NCBI GenBank assembly: GCA_000337115.1
Contig: AOIR01000038.1
Span: 1-38,441, forward strand
Source of the DNA: Natrinema thermotolerans DSM 11552
Lineage (GTDB): Archaea > Halobacteriota > Halobacteria > Halobacteriales > Natrialbaceae
DNA length: 38,441 bases
Reading direction: 5' to 3'
The notes under the pieces were generated by a model. It did no database searches. It worked only from the letters and a program-made list of their open reading frames with translations, and was not told the origin of the DNA. This document shows, piece after piece, positions 1-7,089 of the stretch. The position numbers and the translations under genes are program-made. Every line of letters starts with the position of its first letter. Within the stretch, counting starts at the first letter, position 1.

Positions 1-38
1 GCCTCCCTCGCGCCATCAGAGATGTGTATAAGAGACAG
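1..38. other. Sequencing adapter left at contig end (454 primer A plus Tn5 mosaic end)
   Basis: Bases 1-19 match the 454 amplicon/library primer A as I know it, and bases 20-38 are the 19-bp Tn5 mosaic end (AGATGTGTATAAGAGACAG) used in transposase-based library preparation. The two sit back to back with no haloarchaeal sequence between them, exactly as in a Nextera-for-454 adapter. This is not genomic sequence. Native DNA begins at about position 39. Bases 39-177 hold only the 3' flank of the first gene and no feature I can support. Confidence 0.97.
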
Positions 39-177
39 CCGTCGCTGTCAGTAGGTCCGCGAACCGTCGTTGACTGTGTTCCGTTGTCATCCGTGGGTAC
101 ACTCCCAGCCGTTACCGTCCCCGTTTCCGCGATCCCGCGACCGGTCAGTCGCCCGATCCGTCGGTCGCCCGGCGGCC

Positions 178-441
178 TTAGACACGCCAGATGACCGTCA
201 CGACGTCGTCGTCGCGTTCGACCGTCTCGTAGCTGTAGCCGCGGTCGTCCAGTTTCGGGAAGAGGAACTGGGGAACGCGATCGTTTCGCTGGACGAGAAC
301 CGTCTCGTCGGGCAGTTCGACGAGCGTCTCGAGCGTCCGCTGGAGCGGCTCCGGCGGCCCGGCCGATCGGACGTCGATCGTCTCCGTTTGTCGGTCGTCC
401 GGTGCGTCGGTTCGGTCGACGATCGAGGCTGGCGATTGCAT
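178..441 (-). CDS. DUF2249 domain protein, divergent copy
   Basis: This 87-residue acidic protein is the third and most divergent of three tandem small proteins on the minus strand. DUF2249 proteins have a TusA/SirA-like fold and in haloarchaea are often found near denitrification or other anaerobic respiration genes; their biochemical role is not settled. The protein has the family layout: a short strand with IDVRSAGPPEP at residues 23-33, a helix, then a strand-turn-helix ending in a beta-rich tail (DVVTVIWRV). The usual D/N-H-x-P-x-P-L signature is replaced by NDRVPQFLFPKL, so the conserved histidine is missing. A dyad at 480-491 lies 38 nt upstream of the ATG. Family assignment is likely; function is unknown. 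Confidence 0.75.
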   Translation of the reverse strand: MQSPASIVDRTDAPDDRQTETIDVRSAGPPEPLQRTLETLVELPDETVLVQRNDRVPQFLFPKLDDRGYSYETVERDDDVVTVIWRV

Positions 442-479
442 AGGTGTCGGTTCGAGCCGGTATCGGCTATCTCTGCTCC

Positions 480-491
480 CGTACGTGTTCG
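480..491. promoter_or_regulatory. Candidate operator, degenerate CGAAC-N2-GTTCG dyad
   Basis: The sequence CGTACGTGTTCG lies 38 nt upstream of the ATG at 441 (minus strand). It matches the better copies at 783-794 and 1091-1102 at nine and ten of twelve positions respectively. The constant spacing to the start codon is the main reason for calling it. Confidence 0.45.
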
Positions 492-508
492 GTCACCGGC
501 CGGCTCGA

Positions 509-742
509 TCAGGCCTCTACTTTCGGGAACGTCGCGACGAATTCGTCGGGTGCGACCTGTTCGACCTCGTAGCCGTCGGCGTCGAAGCTCTCGACCTCGG
601 CCTCGAACTCGTAGAACAACGGCTTGGGTTCGTGATCGTTGACGATCGTCAGCGCCTCGCCCGGCTCGAGGGCCTCGAACTCGTCGTGGATGGTCGGATG
701 GCGGTTCACCGGCGGGATGTCCCTGACGTCGAGTCGCGTCAT
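509..742 (-). CDS. DUF2249 domain protein with intact HEPKPL signature
   Basis: This 77-residue protein is the most canonical of the three DUF2249 copies. Residues 3-8 read RLDVRD, followed by PPVNRHPTIHDEF, the conserved strand-helix start with two histidines, and then NDHEPKPLFYEF, the family signature with the conserved histidine. The C-terminal half is a beta-strand region (YEVEQVAPDEFVATFP). TusA-like folds often serve as sulfur or small-ligand carriers, but that role is an inference here. The gene is a separate unit from its neighbours, with 67 nt on the downstream side and 81 nt on the upstream side, and has its own candidate operator at 783-794, 40 nt before the ATG. Confidence 0.85.
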   Translation of the reverse strand: MTRLDVRDIPPVNRHPTIHDEFEALEPGEALTIVNDHEPKPLFYEFEAEVESFDADGYEVEQVAPDEFVATFPKVEA

Positions 743-782
743 GCAATCCGTACTCGGATCGAGTCCCGCATCGGCATTTGCA

Positions 783-794
783 CGAATATGTTCG
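783..794. promoter_or_regulatory. Candidate operator CGAATATGTTCG
   Basis: This dyad is the exact reverse complement of the copy at 1137-1148. It lies 40 nt before the ATG at 742, just upstream of where the BRE/TATA of a leaderless transcript would be. No strong TATA box is visible between it and the start, which would suit an activator-dependent promoter. Confidence 0.6.
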
Positions 795-823
795 GTACCG
801 GTTCGGAGGCGGACCCGCGGGGC

Positions 824-1051
824 CTACGCATGCTCGATGAGGACGTGCCAGACACCGCCCTCCCGTTCCCGACTCTCGTGGGTGAACCCGCGATCGTCGA
901 GGACCTCGTAGAGCGGCTTCGGCTCGAACGGGGCGATCAGCCGGAGCCGTTGGTCGGTCTCCAGTTCCTCGAGGGCGGCCATGATGTCGTCGAACGGTGG
1001 TCCATCGATCTCGCGGACGTCGAGCGTTCGTTCGGTGGATTCGGTCGCCAT
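824..1051 (-). CDS. DUF2249 domain protein, third copy
   Basis: This 75-residue protein starts MATESTERTLDVREIDGPP, so the L-D-V-R strand is preceded by a short acidic lead. FEPKPLYEVL at about residues 42-51 corresponds to the HEPKPL signature of the neighbouring copy, but with phenylalanine in place of histidine. The end (GGVWHVLIEHA) is beta-like. It shares the GPP turn with the copy at 178-441 and the EPKPL core with the copy at 509-742, so the three look like old duplicates rather than recent ones. It is divergently oriented to the HTH-10 regulator at 1187, with 135 nt between the starts and two dyads in that interval. Confidence 0.82.
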   Translation of the reverse strand: MATESTERTLDVREIDGPPFDDIMAALEELETDQRLRLIAPFEPKPLYEVLDDRGFTHESREREGGVWHVLIEHA

Positions 1052-1090
1052 CGGTTACACGTTCCGGCCGCGGACCGATGGTCGTTCGTC

Positions 1091-1102
1091 CGAACGTGTT
1101 CG
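1091..1102. promoter_or_regulatory. Candidate operator CGAACGTGTTCG (best copy of the motif)
   Basis: This is the cleanest copy of the dyad, CGAAC-GT-GTTCG, with both 5-bp arms intact. It lies 39 nt before the ATG at 1051 (minus strand). Confidence 0.6.
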
Positions 1103-1136
1103 AGCAGGACGAACTTCCCAGTCGGTAGGAAATGGG

Positions 1137-1148
1137 CGAACATATTCG
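1137..1148. promoter_or_regulatory. Candidate operator CGAACATATTCG before the HTH-10 gene
   Basis: This dyad lies 38 nt before the ATG at 1187. A TATA-like element, GATATAG at 1159-1165, sits between it and the start at the right distance for a leaderless transcript. The position suits activation, possibly by the product of the gene itself. Confidence 0.6.
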
Positions 1149-1168
1149 TAACTACCGGGATATAGATT

Positions 1169-1185
1169 CGAACGGAACACGTTCG
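1169..1185. promoter_or_regulatory. Inverted repeat CGAACG-N5-CGTTCG at the HTH-10 transcription start
   Basis: Perfect 6-bp arms separated by GAACA end one base before the ATG at 1187. It uses the same CGAAC/GTTCG half-sites as the upstream operators but with wider spacing, and it covers the expected transcription start. Repression of the gene by its own product is a reasonable guess. Confidence 0.4.
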
Positions 1186-1186
1186 T

Positions 1187-1861
1187 ATGGCCCAAGCAAC
1201 ACTCAGTCTCACGATGCCCGAGGAGGTCTGGATCCAACAGATATCGACGGATTACCCCGAATCGACCTTCCGGGTGCTGGCCGCCGTCCCCGGCTCCGAG
1301 TCCGGGTTCGCTCTCGTCCGGATCGCCGGCTCGTCGGTGCCGGAGGTGATCGAGGACATGAACGATCACCCCCAGCTCACCGAACTCACGCTGGCCCAGT
1401 GGAGCGACAACGAGGCGACGGTCCACTTCGAGACGACGGCCCCGTTGCTGCTGTTTTCCTCTCGAGAGTCGGGGATGCCCATCGAGCTACCGGTCGAGAT
1501 CCAGGACGGCGAGGCGAAAATCGAAGTGACCGGTTCCCGCGAACGCCTCGCCGAACTCGCCGAACAGCTCGAACACTTCGGGCTCCAGTACCGGATCGAA
1601 CACGTCCGCGAACGACTCCACGAGAGCCAACTGCTCTCCGAGCGCCAACTCGAGGTCGTCGTCGCCGCGGTCGACGAGGGCTACTACGACACCCCGCGGC
1701 GCTGCTCGCTGACCGATCTAGCGGATCACTTGGACATCGCCAAGTCGACCTGCAGCGAGACGCTCCACCGGGCCGAGGAGGCGATCGTCAAGCGGTTCGT
1801 CGAGGACCTCCCGGGACTCGACGACGAGGAGGAACTCGAAGAGCAACTCGCGACCAGCTAA
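1187..1861 (+). CDS. HTH-10 (Bat-type) transcriptional regulator
   Basis: This 224-residue protein is a haloarchaeal HTH-10 regulator, the family of bacterio-opsin activator and of anaerobic respiration regulators such as DmsR and NarO. The first 150 or so residues form a beta-rich sensor half. The C-terminal half starts at about residue 150 with LSERQLEVVVAAVDEGYYD, the entry to the family's helix-turn-helix, then CSLTDLADHLDIAKSTCSE, the HTH with its recognition helix, then LHRAEEAIVKRF. An acidic tail ends in EEELEEQLATS. I see no clustered cysteine motif of the kind reported for NarO, so redox sensing through an N-terminal Fe-S centre is not supported. Four like-spaced dyads upstream of this gene and the three DUF2249 genes make it the obvious candidate regulator of all four. 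Confidence 0.88.
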   Translation: MAQATLSLTMPEEVWIQQISTDYPESTFRVLAAVPGSESGFALVRIAGSSVPEVIEDMNDHPQLTELTLAQWSDNEATVHFETTAPLLLFSSRESGMPIELPVEIQDGEAKIEVTGSRERLAELAEQLEHFGLQYRIEHVRERLHESQLLSERQLEVVVAAVDEGYYDTPRRCSLTDLADHLDIAKSTCSETLHRAEEAIVKRFVEDLPGLDDEEELEEQLATS

Positions 1862-2061
1862 GTCGGATCGTCTGTTCGTTATATGTCTATGCGCGCGATC
1901 CGAGTCTCCGATGCTCGGGCCAGCCGTTAGTATAGTACCCTCCACTTATACTCACGAACATAGTCGCATTGATTCTCAGCCGTTGGAAATCGGCTCGATA
2001 CTTCATCCGAGTAGGGTTGTGAGTCCCGGAGTGAGGATCCACAAATGAACGATTTGAAGTG

Positions 2062-2098
2062 CATGCCGTCGAGTAGCCCCGGCATGACACCAGTGTCA
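2062..2098. promoter_or_regulatory. Two overlapping inverted repeats at the ferredoxin-operon promoter
   Basis: CATGCCG at 2062-2068 pairs with CGGCATG at 2080-2086, and TGACAC at 2085-2090 pairs with GTGTCA at 2093-2098. The second dyad runs into the TATA-like CATATAC at 2097-2103, 18 to 24 nt before the ATG at 2121. A repressor site or a pair of sites is plausible. The rest of the 1862-2120 spacer holds a small dyad, AGCCG-N8-CGGCT at 1978-1995, and nothing else I recognise. Confidence 0.4.
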
Positions 2099-2120
2099 TA
2101 TACAGAGGTGTTCTGATCTA

Positions 2121-3785
2121 ATGAGTACGGACGACGAATCATTCCACCCACTCGGTGAGGAGTGGGAAGACGAACTCGAGTCGATGCTCGACGATACCGA
2201 GTACGACAGCGAACTCGGTATGAAGATGGCCCAGGACGCGATGCGGGTCACCGAGGGCGAACTCTCCGAGGCCGAATTCCACGACCGCTACCACGAGGAG
2301 GTCATGGAGGAGTTCGGCGAGGACGAGCGCCCGACCAAGGAAGCCTACGAGGCGGCCCAGGAGGAGGCGAAAGGAACCGCCTCCAGAATGCTCGACAAGT
2401 TCGACGGCGACGGCGACGAGACCCGTCGTGAAACCATGAAGAAGATGGGGGTCGGCGCTGCGGCCGTCGGGATGGGCGCGTTCGGTACCGTCGCGGACGG
2501 CCCCGAACAGAGCCTCGCGGCGGAGAAGGGGCCCCGACAGGAGACCACCGAGGAGAGCGACACCCAGTGGGGGATGACGATCGACCTCGAGCGCTGTGAC
2601 GGCTGTCTCTCCTGTATGACCGCCTGTTCCCAGGAGAACGACCTCGACCAGGGGGTCAACTGGATGTACGTGATGGCCTGGGAGGACGAGAACCATCACG
2701 GTGCCAGCGAGAGCGGCAATACCGACGTCAATAGCGACTTCAACCGACTCAGCGACTTCAACATGCTCGTGCGGCCGTGCCAGCACTGTACGGACGCTCC
2801 CTGTGAAAAGGTCTGTCCGACCACGGCCCGTCACACCCGCGACAAGGACGGCCTCGTCCTGACCGACTACGACGTCTGTATCGGCTGCCGCTACTGTCAG
2901 GTCGCCTGTCCCTACGGCGTCAACTACTTCCAGTGGGACGACCCCGACGTCGCCTACGAGGACATTGACGGGTTCGAGGACCCCGAGGATCCCGACGAGA
3001 TCACCCACGCCAAGTACGAACACGGCGAGCGCTGGGTCGACAGCCGAGCGCCCCGTGGTGTGATGAGCAAGTGTACGATGTGTCCGTCCATGCAGGACGG
3101 CAAACAGGGAGAGGAGAAGGTCGGAACGACCGCCTGCGAAACGGCCTGTCCGCCGAACGCGATCCAGTTCGGGAACGTCAAGGACGAGGCCAGCGATCCC
3201 TCCCAGCACCGCGAGTACCCGACCAAGAGCCGCGCGGTGATCAACCTCAACACCGACATCCCGTCGGCCGACGTGGTCGACAGCAACGTCAGCGACGGCG
3301 ACAGCCTCGAGGACGCCATCGAGGCGATCGACAGCACCGAAGACGCGGACCTCGACGCGGACATGGTCGCGATCGCGAAGGCGATCGAAATCCGCAGCCG
3401 GGAGAGCGAGACCGAGCCCGGTGACGGGGAGAACAACAGCATCCTCGAGAAGCAACAGACGGTCCTCGAGTTCGTCACCGCGCTCGAGGAGTACGTCGAC
3501 CTCGAGAGCGAGGAGAGCCTCGCGACGCTGGATCTGGACATGACCGACTCCCTCGAAGACTCCGCTCAGATCCGGCTCGAGCAGTACGCCGGCGACCCGA
3601 GTTCGTTCCAGCTGCTCGAGGACGTCGGGACGAACCCGAACGTCACCTACCTCGGGACCCAGCCCGGGCCGGAGGCCCACCAGGTCGAGGGGCCGACCAA
3701 GTACGAGGACGTCGACCTGCTCGACAAGCGCCAGGAGTACCTTGACAAGGAGACGGTCGGACACGTCGACGGGGTGTCCCTATGA
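2121..3785 (+). CDS. Four-cluster 4Fe-4S ferredoxin subunit (DmsB/PsrB/NrfC type), haloarchaeal form
   Basis: This 554-residue protein is the electron-transfer subunit of a complex iron-sulfur molybdoenzyme-like system, passing electrons between a membrane quinol anchor and a catalytic partner. Four sets of cysteines bind [4Fe-4S] clusters: C159, C162, C165, C169; C220, C223, C228, C232; C253, C256, C259, C263; and C318, C321, C339, C343. Bacterial homologues are usually near 200 to 250 residues. This one has about 100 extra acidic residues at the front and about 200 at the back. Residues 101-122 (TRRETMKKMG followed by an Ala/Gly-rich hydrophobic stretch) look like a twin-arginine signal placed internally. 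The stop overlaps the next start by 4 nt (ATGA). No molybdopterin subunit is in the window, so the substrate is unknown. Confidence 0.9.
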   Translation: MSTDDESFHPLGEEWEDELESMLDDTEYDSELGMKMAQDAMRVTEGELSEAEFHDRYHEEVMEEFGEDERPTKEAYEAAQEEAKGTASRMLDKFDGDGDETRRETMKKMGVGAAAVGMGAFGTVADGPEQSLAAEKGPRQETTEESDTQWGMTIDLERCDGCLSCMTACSQENDLDQGVNWMYVMAWEDENHHGASESGNTDVNSDFNRLSDFNMLVRPCQHCTDAPCEKVCPTTARHTRDKDGLVLTDYDVCIGCRYCQVACPYGVNYFQWDDPDVAYEDIDGFEDPEDPDEITHAKYEHGERWVDSRAPRGVMSKCTMCPSMQDGKQGEEKVGTTACETACPPNAIQFGNVKDEASDPSQHREYPTKSRAVINLNTDIPSADVVDSNVSDGDSLEDAIEAIDSTEDADLDADMVAIAKAIEIRSRESETEPGDGENNSILEKQQTVLEFVTALEEYVDLESEESLATLDLDMTDSLEDSAQIRLEQYAGDPSSFQLLEDVGTNPNVTYLGTQPGPEAHQVEGPTKYEDVDLLDKRQEYLDKETVGHVDGVSL

Positions 3786-5134
3786 GTACGAAGGAGCCGA
3801 CCGAAGCGGACATTCTCCGCCCGATCAACACGTTCACGAAGAAGTACATCATCCTGTACGGGGCCGCTGCACTGGGCCTCGTCGCCTTCCTGATCGCGTG
3901 GGCCTACCAGCTCCAGAAGGGGCTGATCGTTACCGGCCTCGGCGACTGGGGGAGCGGCGGTGGCTCGACGTGGGGCCTGTACATCGGCGCGTTCATCTGG
4001 TGGGTCGGTGTCGCACACGGCGGCATTATCCTCTCGGCTGCCGTCCGACTGCTCGGTATGGACCGCTATATGCCGATCGCCCGACTCGCGGAGATGACGA
4101 CGATCGGGGGCCTCTCGGCCGCCGGCTTCTACATTCTGGTCCACATGGGTCGTCCGGACCGGATGGTTACGAGCGTCATCGGTCACTACCACATCACGGT
4201 CAACAACTCGCCGCTAGTGTGGGACGTGACGGTCATTACGGCCTACTTCGTGCTGTCGGCGACCTACCTCGGACTGACGCTTCGCTACGACATCAGCCGA
4301 CTGCGCGATGATCTGCCGGACATGTTCGAGCCGGTCTACAAGATCATGACGATCGGCTACTCCGAGAAGGAAGACGAAGTCATCGACCGGATGGTCTGGT
4401 GGCTCGCGGCGGCGGTCATCATCATGGCCCCGCTCCTGCTCCACGGCGGCGTCATCCCGTGGCTGTTCGCACTGCTCCCGGCGATGCCCGCCTGGAGCGG
4501 TGGGATTCAGGGGCCGATGTTCCTCGCCATCGCACTGATGTCGGCGATCAGCGGCGTGATGATCATCTCCTATGCGTTCCGTCGTGCCTACGACTGGGAC
4601 CACATCATCACCGACGACATCTTCCGCGGGCTGCTCCTGTGGCTCGGCTTCTTCACCCTGCTGTTCCTCTGGTTCCAGCTGCAGGCCAACATCAACGGCG
4701 TCTTCCTCGGGCCGACCAACAGCGCGGTCGCGGCCGAAGCGAAGATGGCCCACCCGCTGTATCAGATGGCGATGGCGATGGCCTTCCTCACGCTGGTCTA
4801 TATCTTCCTGCAGGCGATTCGCCCGTCGCTGTTCAGTAAGAAACGGGCGCTGGTCGCCAGCTGTGCGATCCTCACTGCGACGCTGACCGAAAAGATCCTG
4901 TTCGTCGTCGAGGGGTTCCTGCACCCCACGTTCGACATCTACGCCAACACGCCCGGGACCTACTTCCCGAGCGCGATCGAATGGCTCTCGCTCGTCGGGA
5001 CGGCCGGATTGGTTGCACTTTTATTCCTCAACCTCTCGAAGCTCGTTCCCGTGGTCGAACTCCACGCGGTCGAACACATGCGCGGCGACCACGAACACAG
5101 TGACGACGCGACCGAACCGGAGGTGGAAGCATGA
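3782..5134 (+). CDS. nrfD: NrfD/PsrC-family membrane anchor subunit
   Basis: This 450-residue polytopic protein should sit in the cytoplasmic membrane, exchange electrons with menaquinone and hand them to the ferredoxin encoded just upstream. After a short cytoplasmic lead (TFTKKYIILYGAAALGLVAFL) come about ten hydrophobic helices. They include the conserved GLYIGAFIWWVGVAHGGII region at about residues 66-84 and the LVHMGRPDRM loop at about residues 119-128, both typical of NrfD/PsrC quinol anchors. The C-terminus is acidic and histidine-rich (RGDHEHSDDATEPEVEA). ATGA overlaps link it to both neighbours, so the three genes are surely one transcript. PsrC, DmsC-like and ActC-like anchors look alike at this level, so the partner enzyme cannot be named. 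Confidence 0.9.
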   Translation: MSTKEPTEADILRPINTFTKKYIILYGAAALGLVAFLIAWAYQLQKGLIVTGLGDWGSGGGSTWGLYIGAFIWWVGVAHGGIILSAAVRLLGMDRYMPIARLAEMTTIGGLSAAGFYILVHMGRPDRMVTSVIGHYHITVNNSPLVWDVTVITAYFVLSATYLGLTLRYDISRLRDDLPDMFEPVYKIMTIGYSEKEDEVIDRMVWWLAAAVIIMAPLLLHGGVIPWLFALLPAMPAWSGGIQGPMFLAIALMSAISGVMIISYAFRRAYDWDHIITDDIFRGLLLWLGFFTLLFLWFQLQANINGVFLGPTNSAVAAEAKMAHPLYQMAMAMAFLTLVYIFLQAIRPSLFSKKRALVASCAILTATLTEKILFVVEGFLHPTFDIYANTPGTYFPSAIEWLSLVGTAGLVALLFLNLSKLVPVVELHAVEHMRGDHEHSDDATEPEVEA

Positions 5135-5439
5135 GTTCAGCACTGGCACTCTCGTCGACGCTGCTGTACCACGGCTACGACGGGACCAGCGGCTTCACCG
5201 GCTTCGCCAACGAAGGGACGTGGGTGATCTTCGCGATCATCCTGGTTCCGGTCTACATCATGCTCGCAGCGTGGTTCCTCGGTGAACCCCGCGACACGAA
5301 GTCCGGACTGATGGGCGTTGGCTATCTCGTCGGTCTGACGACGTCGATGTGGGTCGGGATGTTCATCCTGACCGTGCTGATCGGCGTCGTGTTCTACGGT
5401 GGCCCGCCGGAGCCGATCAGCAGCGTCGGCCCGCCGTAA
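5131..5439 (+). CDS. Small two-to-three-helix membrane protein of the ferredoxin/NrfD operon
   Basis: This 102-residue protein starts inside the stop of the NrfD gene (ATGA overlap) and is the last gene of the operon. Two clear hydrophobic helices lie at about residues 29-49 (WVIFAIILVPVYIMLAAWFL) and 63-90 (YLVGLTTSMWVGMFILTVLI). They are joined by a short polar loop, GEPRDTKSGLMG, and the tail is proline-rich (PPEPISSVGPP). I do not recognise a named family. Tight coupling suggests an accessory membrane subunit of the same complex, perhaps for stability or assembly. It has no cysteines or histidine pairs for haem or metal binding in the membrane. Confidence 0.75.
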   Translation: MSSALALSSTLLYHGYDGTSGFTGFANEGTWVIFAIILVPVYIMLAAWFLGEPRDTKSGLMGVGYLVGLTTSMWVGMFILTVLIGVVFYGGPPEPISSVGPP

Positions 5440-5470
5440 CCGAGTCGTATCGCGTTCGAACGTCCGTTCC

Positions 5471-5487
5471 GCTTTTCGCATTTTTCT
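5471..5487 (+). terminator. T-tract terminator after the NrfD operon
   Basis: Two runs of thymine, TTTT at 5473-5476 and TTTTT at 5481-5485, follow the last operon gene by about 35 nt in otherwise GC-rich DNA. Archaeal RNA polymerase terminates at such T-tracts without needing a hairpin. Confidence 0.4.
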
Positions 5488-5576
5488 CGTGTCCGCATCC
5501 CGATAGCAACGGCTTCGATGGCCGAACCATCACACGTATCCCGTTCGATCCCCTTCATTCGTATCACACAGCCACT

Positions 5577-6668
5577 ATGAGCATCACTGAACACGAACTC
5601 GAAATCAAACTCGAGGGGGTCGAGGACCCCGACATCGGCGAGGACATCGTCTCGCTGGGGCTGGTCAACGACGTCCGGATCGACGACGAGACCGCCCGGA
5701 TCTCGCTGGCCCTCAACGCGCCGTATGCGCCCTCGGAACTGGAACTTGGCAACCGAGTCCGTGACGTCATCGAAGACGCCGGCCTCGAGCCCGACCTGCG
5801 GGCACACGTCGACGAGGAACACGGCTTCGATCAGGAGGTCCTCCCGCGGGTTCGCAACGTCATCGCCGTTTCCTCGGGGAAAGGCGGCGTTGGCAAGACG
5901 ACGGTCGCGGCCAACCTCGCTGCCGGCCTCCAGAAACGCGGCGCGATGGTCGGGCTACTCGACGCCGACATCCACGGCCCGAACGTCCCCCAGATCCTGC
6001 CGGTCGAGAGCGACCCCGGCGTCACGCCCAACGAGGAGATCGTGCCGCCGCGGTCCGACGGCGTCCGCGTCATCAGCATGGGGATGATGATGGAAGACGA
6101 GGACGACCCCGCAATCTTGCGCGGCCCGATGGTCAACAAGTTCATGATGAAGTTCCTCGAGGGCGTCGAGTGGGGCCGACTCGACTACCTCATCGTCGAC
6201 CTGCCGCCGGGGACCGGCGACGCGACGCTGAACCTCCTGCAGTCGATGCCAGTGACCGGGTCGGTCGTCGTCACGACGCCTCAGGAGATGGCCCTGGACG
6301 ACACCCGCAAGGGGATCCAGATGTTCAACAAACACGACACGCCGGTACTGGGCGTCGTCGAGAACATGAGTTCGTTCGTCTGTCCGTCCTGTGGCGACCA
6401 GCACGGGCTGTTCGGGACCGGCGGGGCCGACACCATCGTCGACAAGTACGACGTGCCGTTGCTGGGTCGGATCCCGATCCACCCCGACTTCGGGGCCGAC
6501 GGCAGCGAAGGGGCCCTCGTCAAGGACGACGACAGCGAGGTCCAGGACTCCCTCGAGGACGTCGTCGGCGAGATCGCCGACCGGATCGGCGAGCAGAACC
6601 GCCGCAAAGTCTCGGAGAACGTCTCCCACGAACCGACGAACAAGCTGCCGACCGAGACGGAAGACTGA
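5577..6668 (+). CDS. Mrp/ApbC (Nbp35-type) Fe-S cluster carrier ATPase
   Basis: This 363-residue protein assembles and delivers [4Fe-4S] clusters to apo-proteins in the cytoplasm. The N-terminal DUF59/MIP18 domain (residues 1-85, containing GVEDPDIGEDIVSLGLV) is followed by a deviant Walker A motif, SSGKGGVGKTT at residues 99-109. The family's bridging CxxC lies at C269 and C272 (FVCPSCG), and the YLIVDLPPGTGD stretch is the Walker B/switch region. The ATG at 5577 was chosen because MSITEHELEIKLEGVEDPDIG matches the family start, although the frame is open further upstream. Its position after a four-cluster ferredoxin operon is suggestive, but the gene has its own upstream region and is a general housekeeping factor. 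Confidence 0.93.
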   Translation: MSITEHELEIKLEGVEDPDIGEDIVSLGLVNDVRIDDETARISLALNAPYAPSELELGNRVRDVIEDAGLEPDLRAHVDEEHGFDQEVLPRVRNVIAVSSGKGGVGKTTVAANLAAGLQKRGAMVGLLDADIHGPNVPQILPVESDPGVTPNEEIVPPRSDGVRVISMGMMMEDEDDPAILRGPMVNKFMMKFLEGVEWGRLDYLIVDLPPGTGDATLNLLQSMPVTGSVVVTTPQEMALDDTRKGIQMFNKHDTPVLGVVENMSSFVCPSCGDQHGLFGTGGADTIVDKYDVPLLGRIPIHPDFGADGSEGALVKDDDSEVQDSLEDVVGEIADRIGEQNRRKVSENVSHEPTNKLPTETED

Positions 6669-6759
6669 CGCCTCGACGGCCGCCGCCAGAGTGTGGCGCC
6701 TTCCTGTTCTATCGTGGTCTTCCCCGAGCGTTATAGTGGACTCGAGCGAACCGTCCCAC

Positions 6760-7086
6760 ATGCTCGATAGCTACGCCGAATCGATCGCCGACCTCGAGCC
6801 GGCCGACGGCGAGGTCGAGACCGCGGAACTGGCCGTCAGCGACGACGTCCTCGTGAAGGCATTTGCCCTCGGCCCGGGGGCGGAACTCGAGGCCCACGAC
6901 CACCCCGACAGCACGAACGTCTTTCACGTCCTCGAGGGGACGGTGACCGTCGTGCAGGACGACGAACGCGAGGCGATCGAGGCGCCCGGCGTCGTCCACC
7001 ACGAGCGCGGCGTCGTCCACGGGGCGAGCAACGAGACCGACGAGACGGTGATCTTCACCGCGAGCCTCTGTCCGCTGCCGTCTTAA
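6760..7086 (+). CDS. Small cupin-domain protein
   Basis: This 108-residue single-domain cupin has the two conserved motifs. Motif 1 is AHDHPDSTNVFHVLEGTVTV at about residues 44-63, with histidines at the metal site and a glutamate in the FHVLEG turn. Motif 2 is APGVVHHERGVVHGASN, which supplies further histidines. The metal, substrate and reaction are unknown; stand-alone cupins of this size may be enzymes or sensors. The ATG at 6760 was chosen because a TATA-like TTATAG lies at 6731-6736, the right distance for a leaderless transcript. It converges with the asparagine-synthase-like gene with only 3 nt between the stops. Confidence 0.82.
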   Translation: MLDSYAESIADLEPADGEVETAELAVSDDVLVKAFALGPGAELEAHDHPDSTNVFHVLEGTVTVVQDDEREAIEAPGVVHHERGVVHGASNETDETVIFTASLCPLPS

Positions 7087-7089
7087 ATC

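Noticed and set aside
1..38. The Tn5 mosaic end as evidence of a natural transposon
   Set aside because: It is joined directly to a sequencing primer sequence at the very end of the window, so it comes from library preparation.
2139..3764. Long antisense open frame (541 codons) over the ferredoxin gene
   Set aside because: It is a by-product of GC-rich codon bias opposite a gene with clear Fe-S motifs; its translation has no domain features and is rich in Val, Leu, Arg and Gly in a patterned way.
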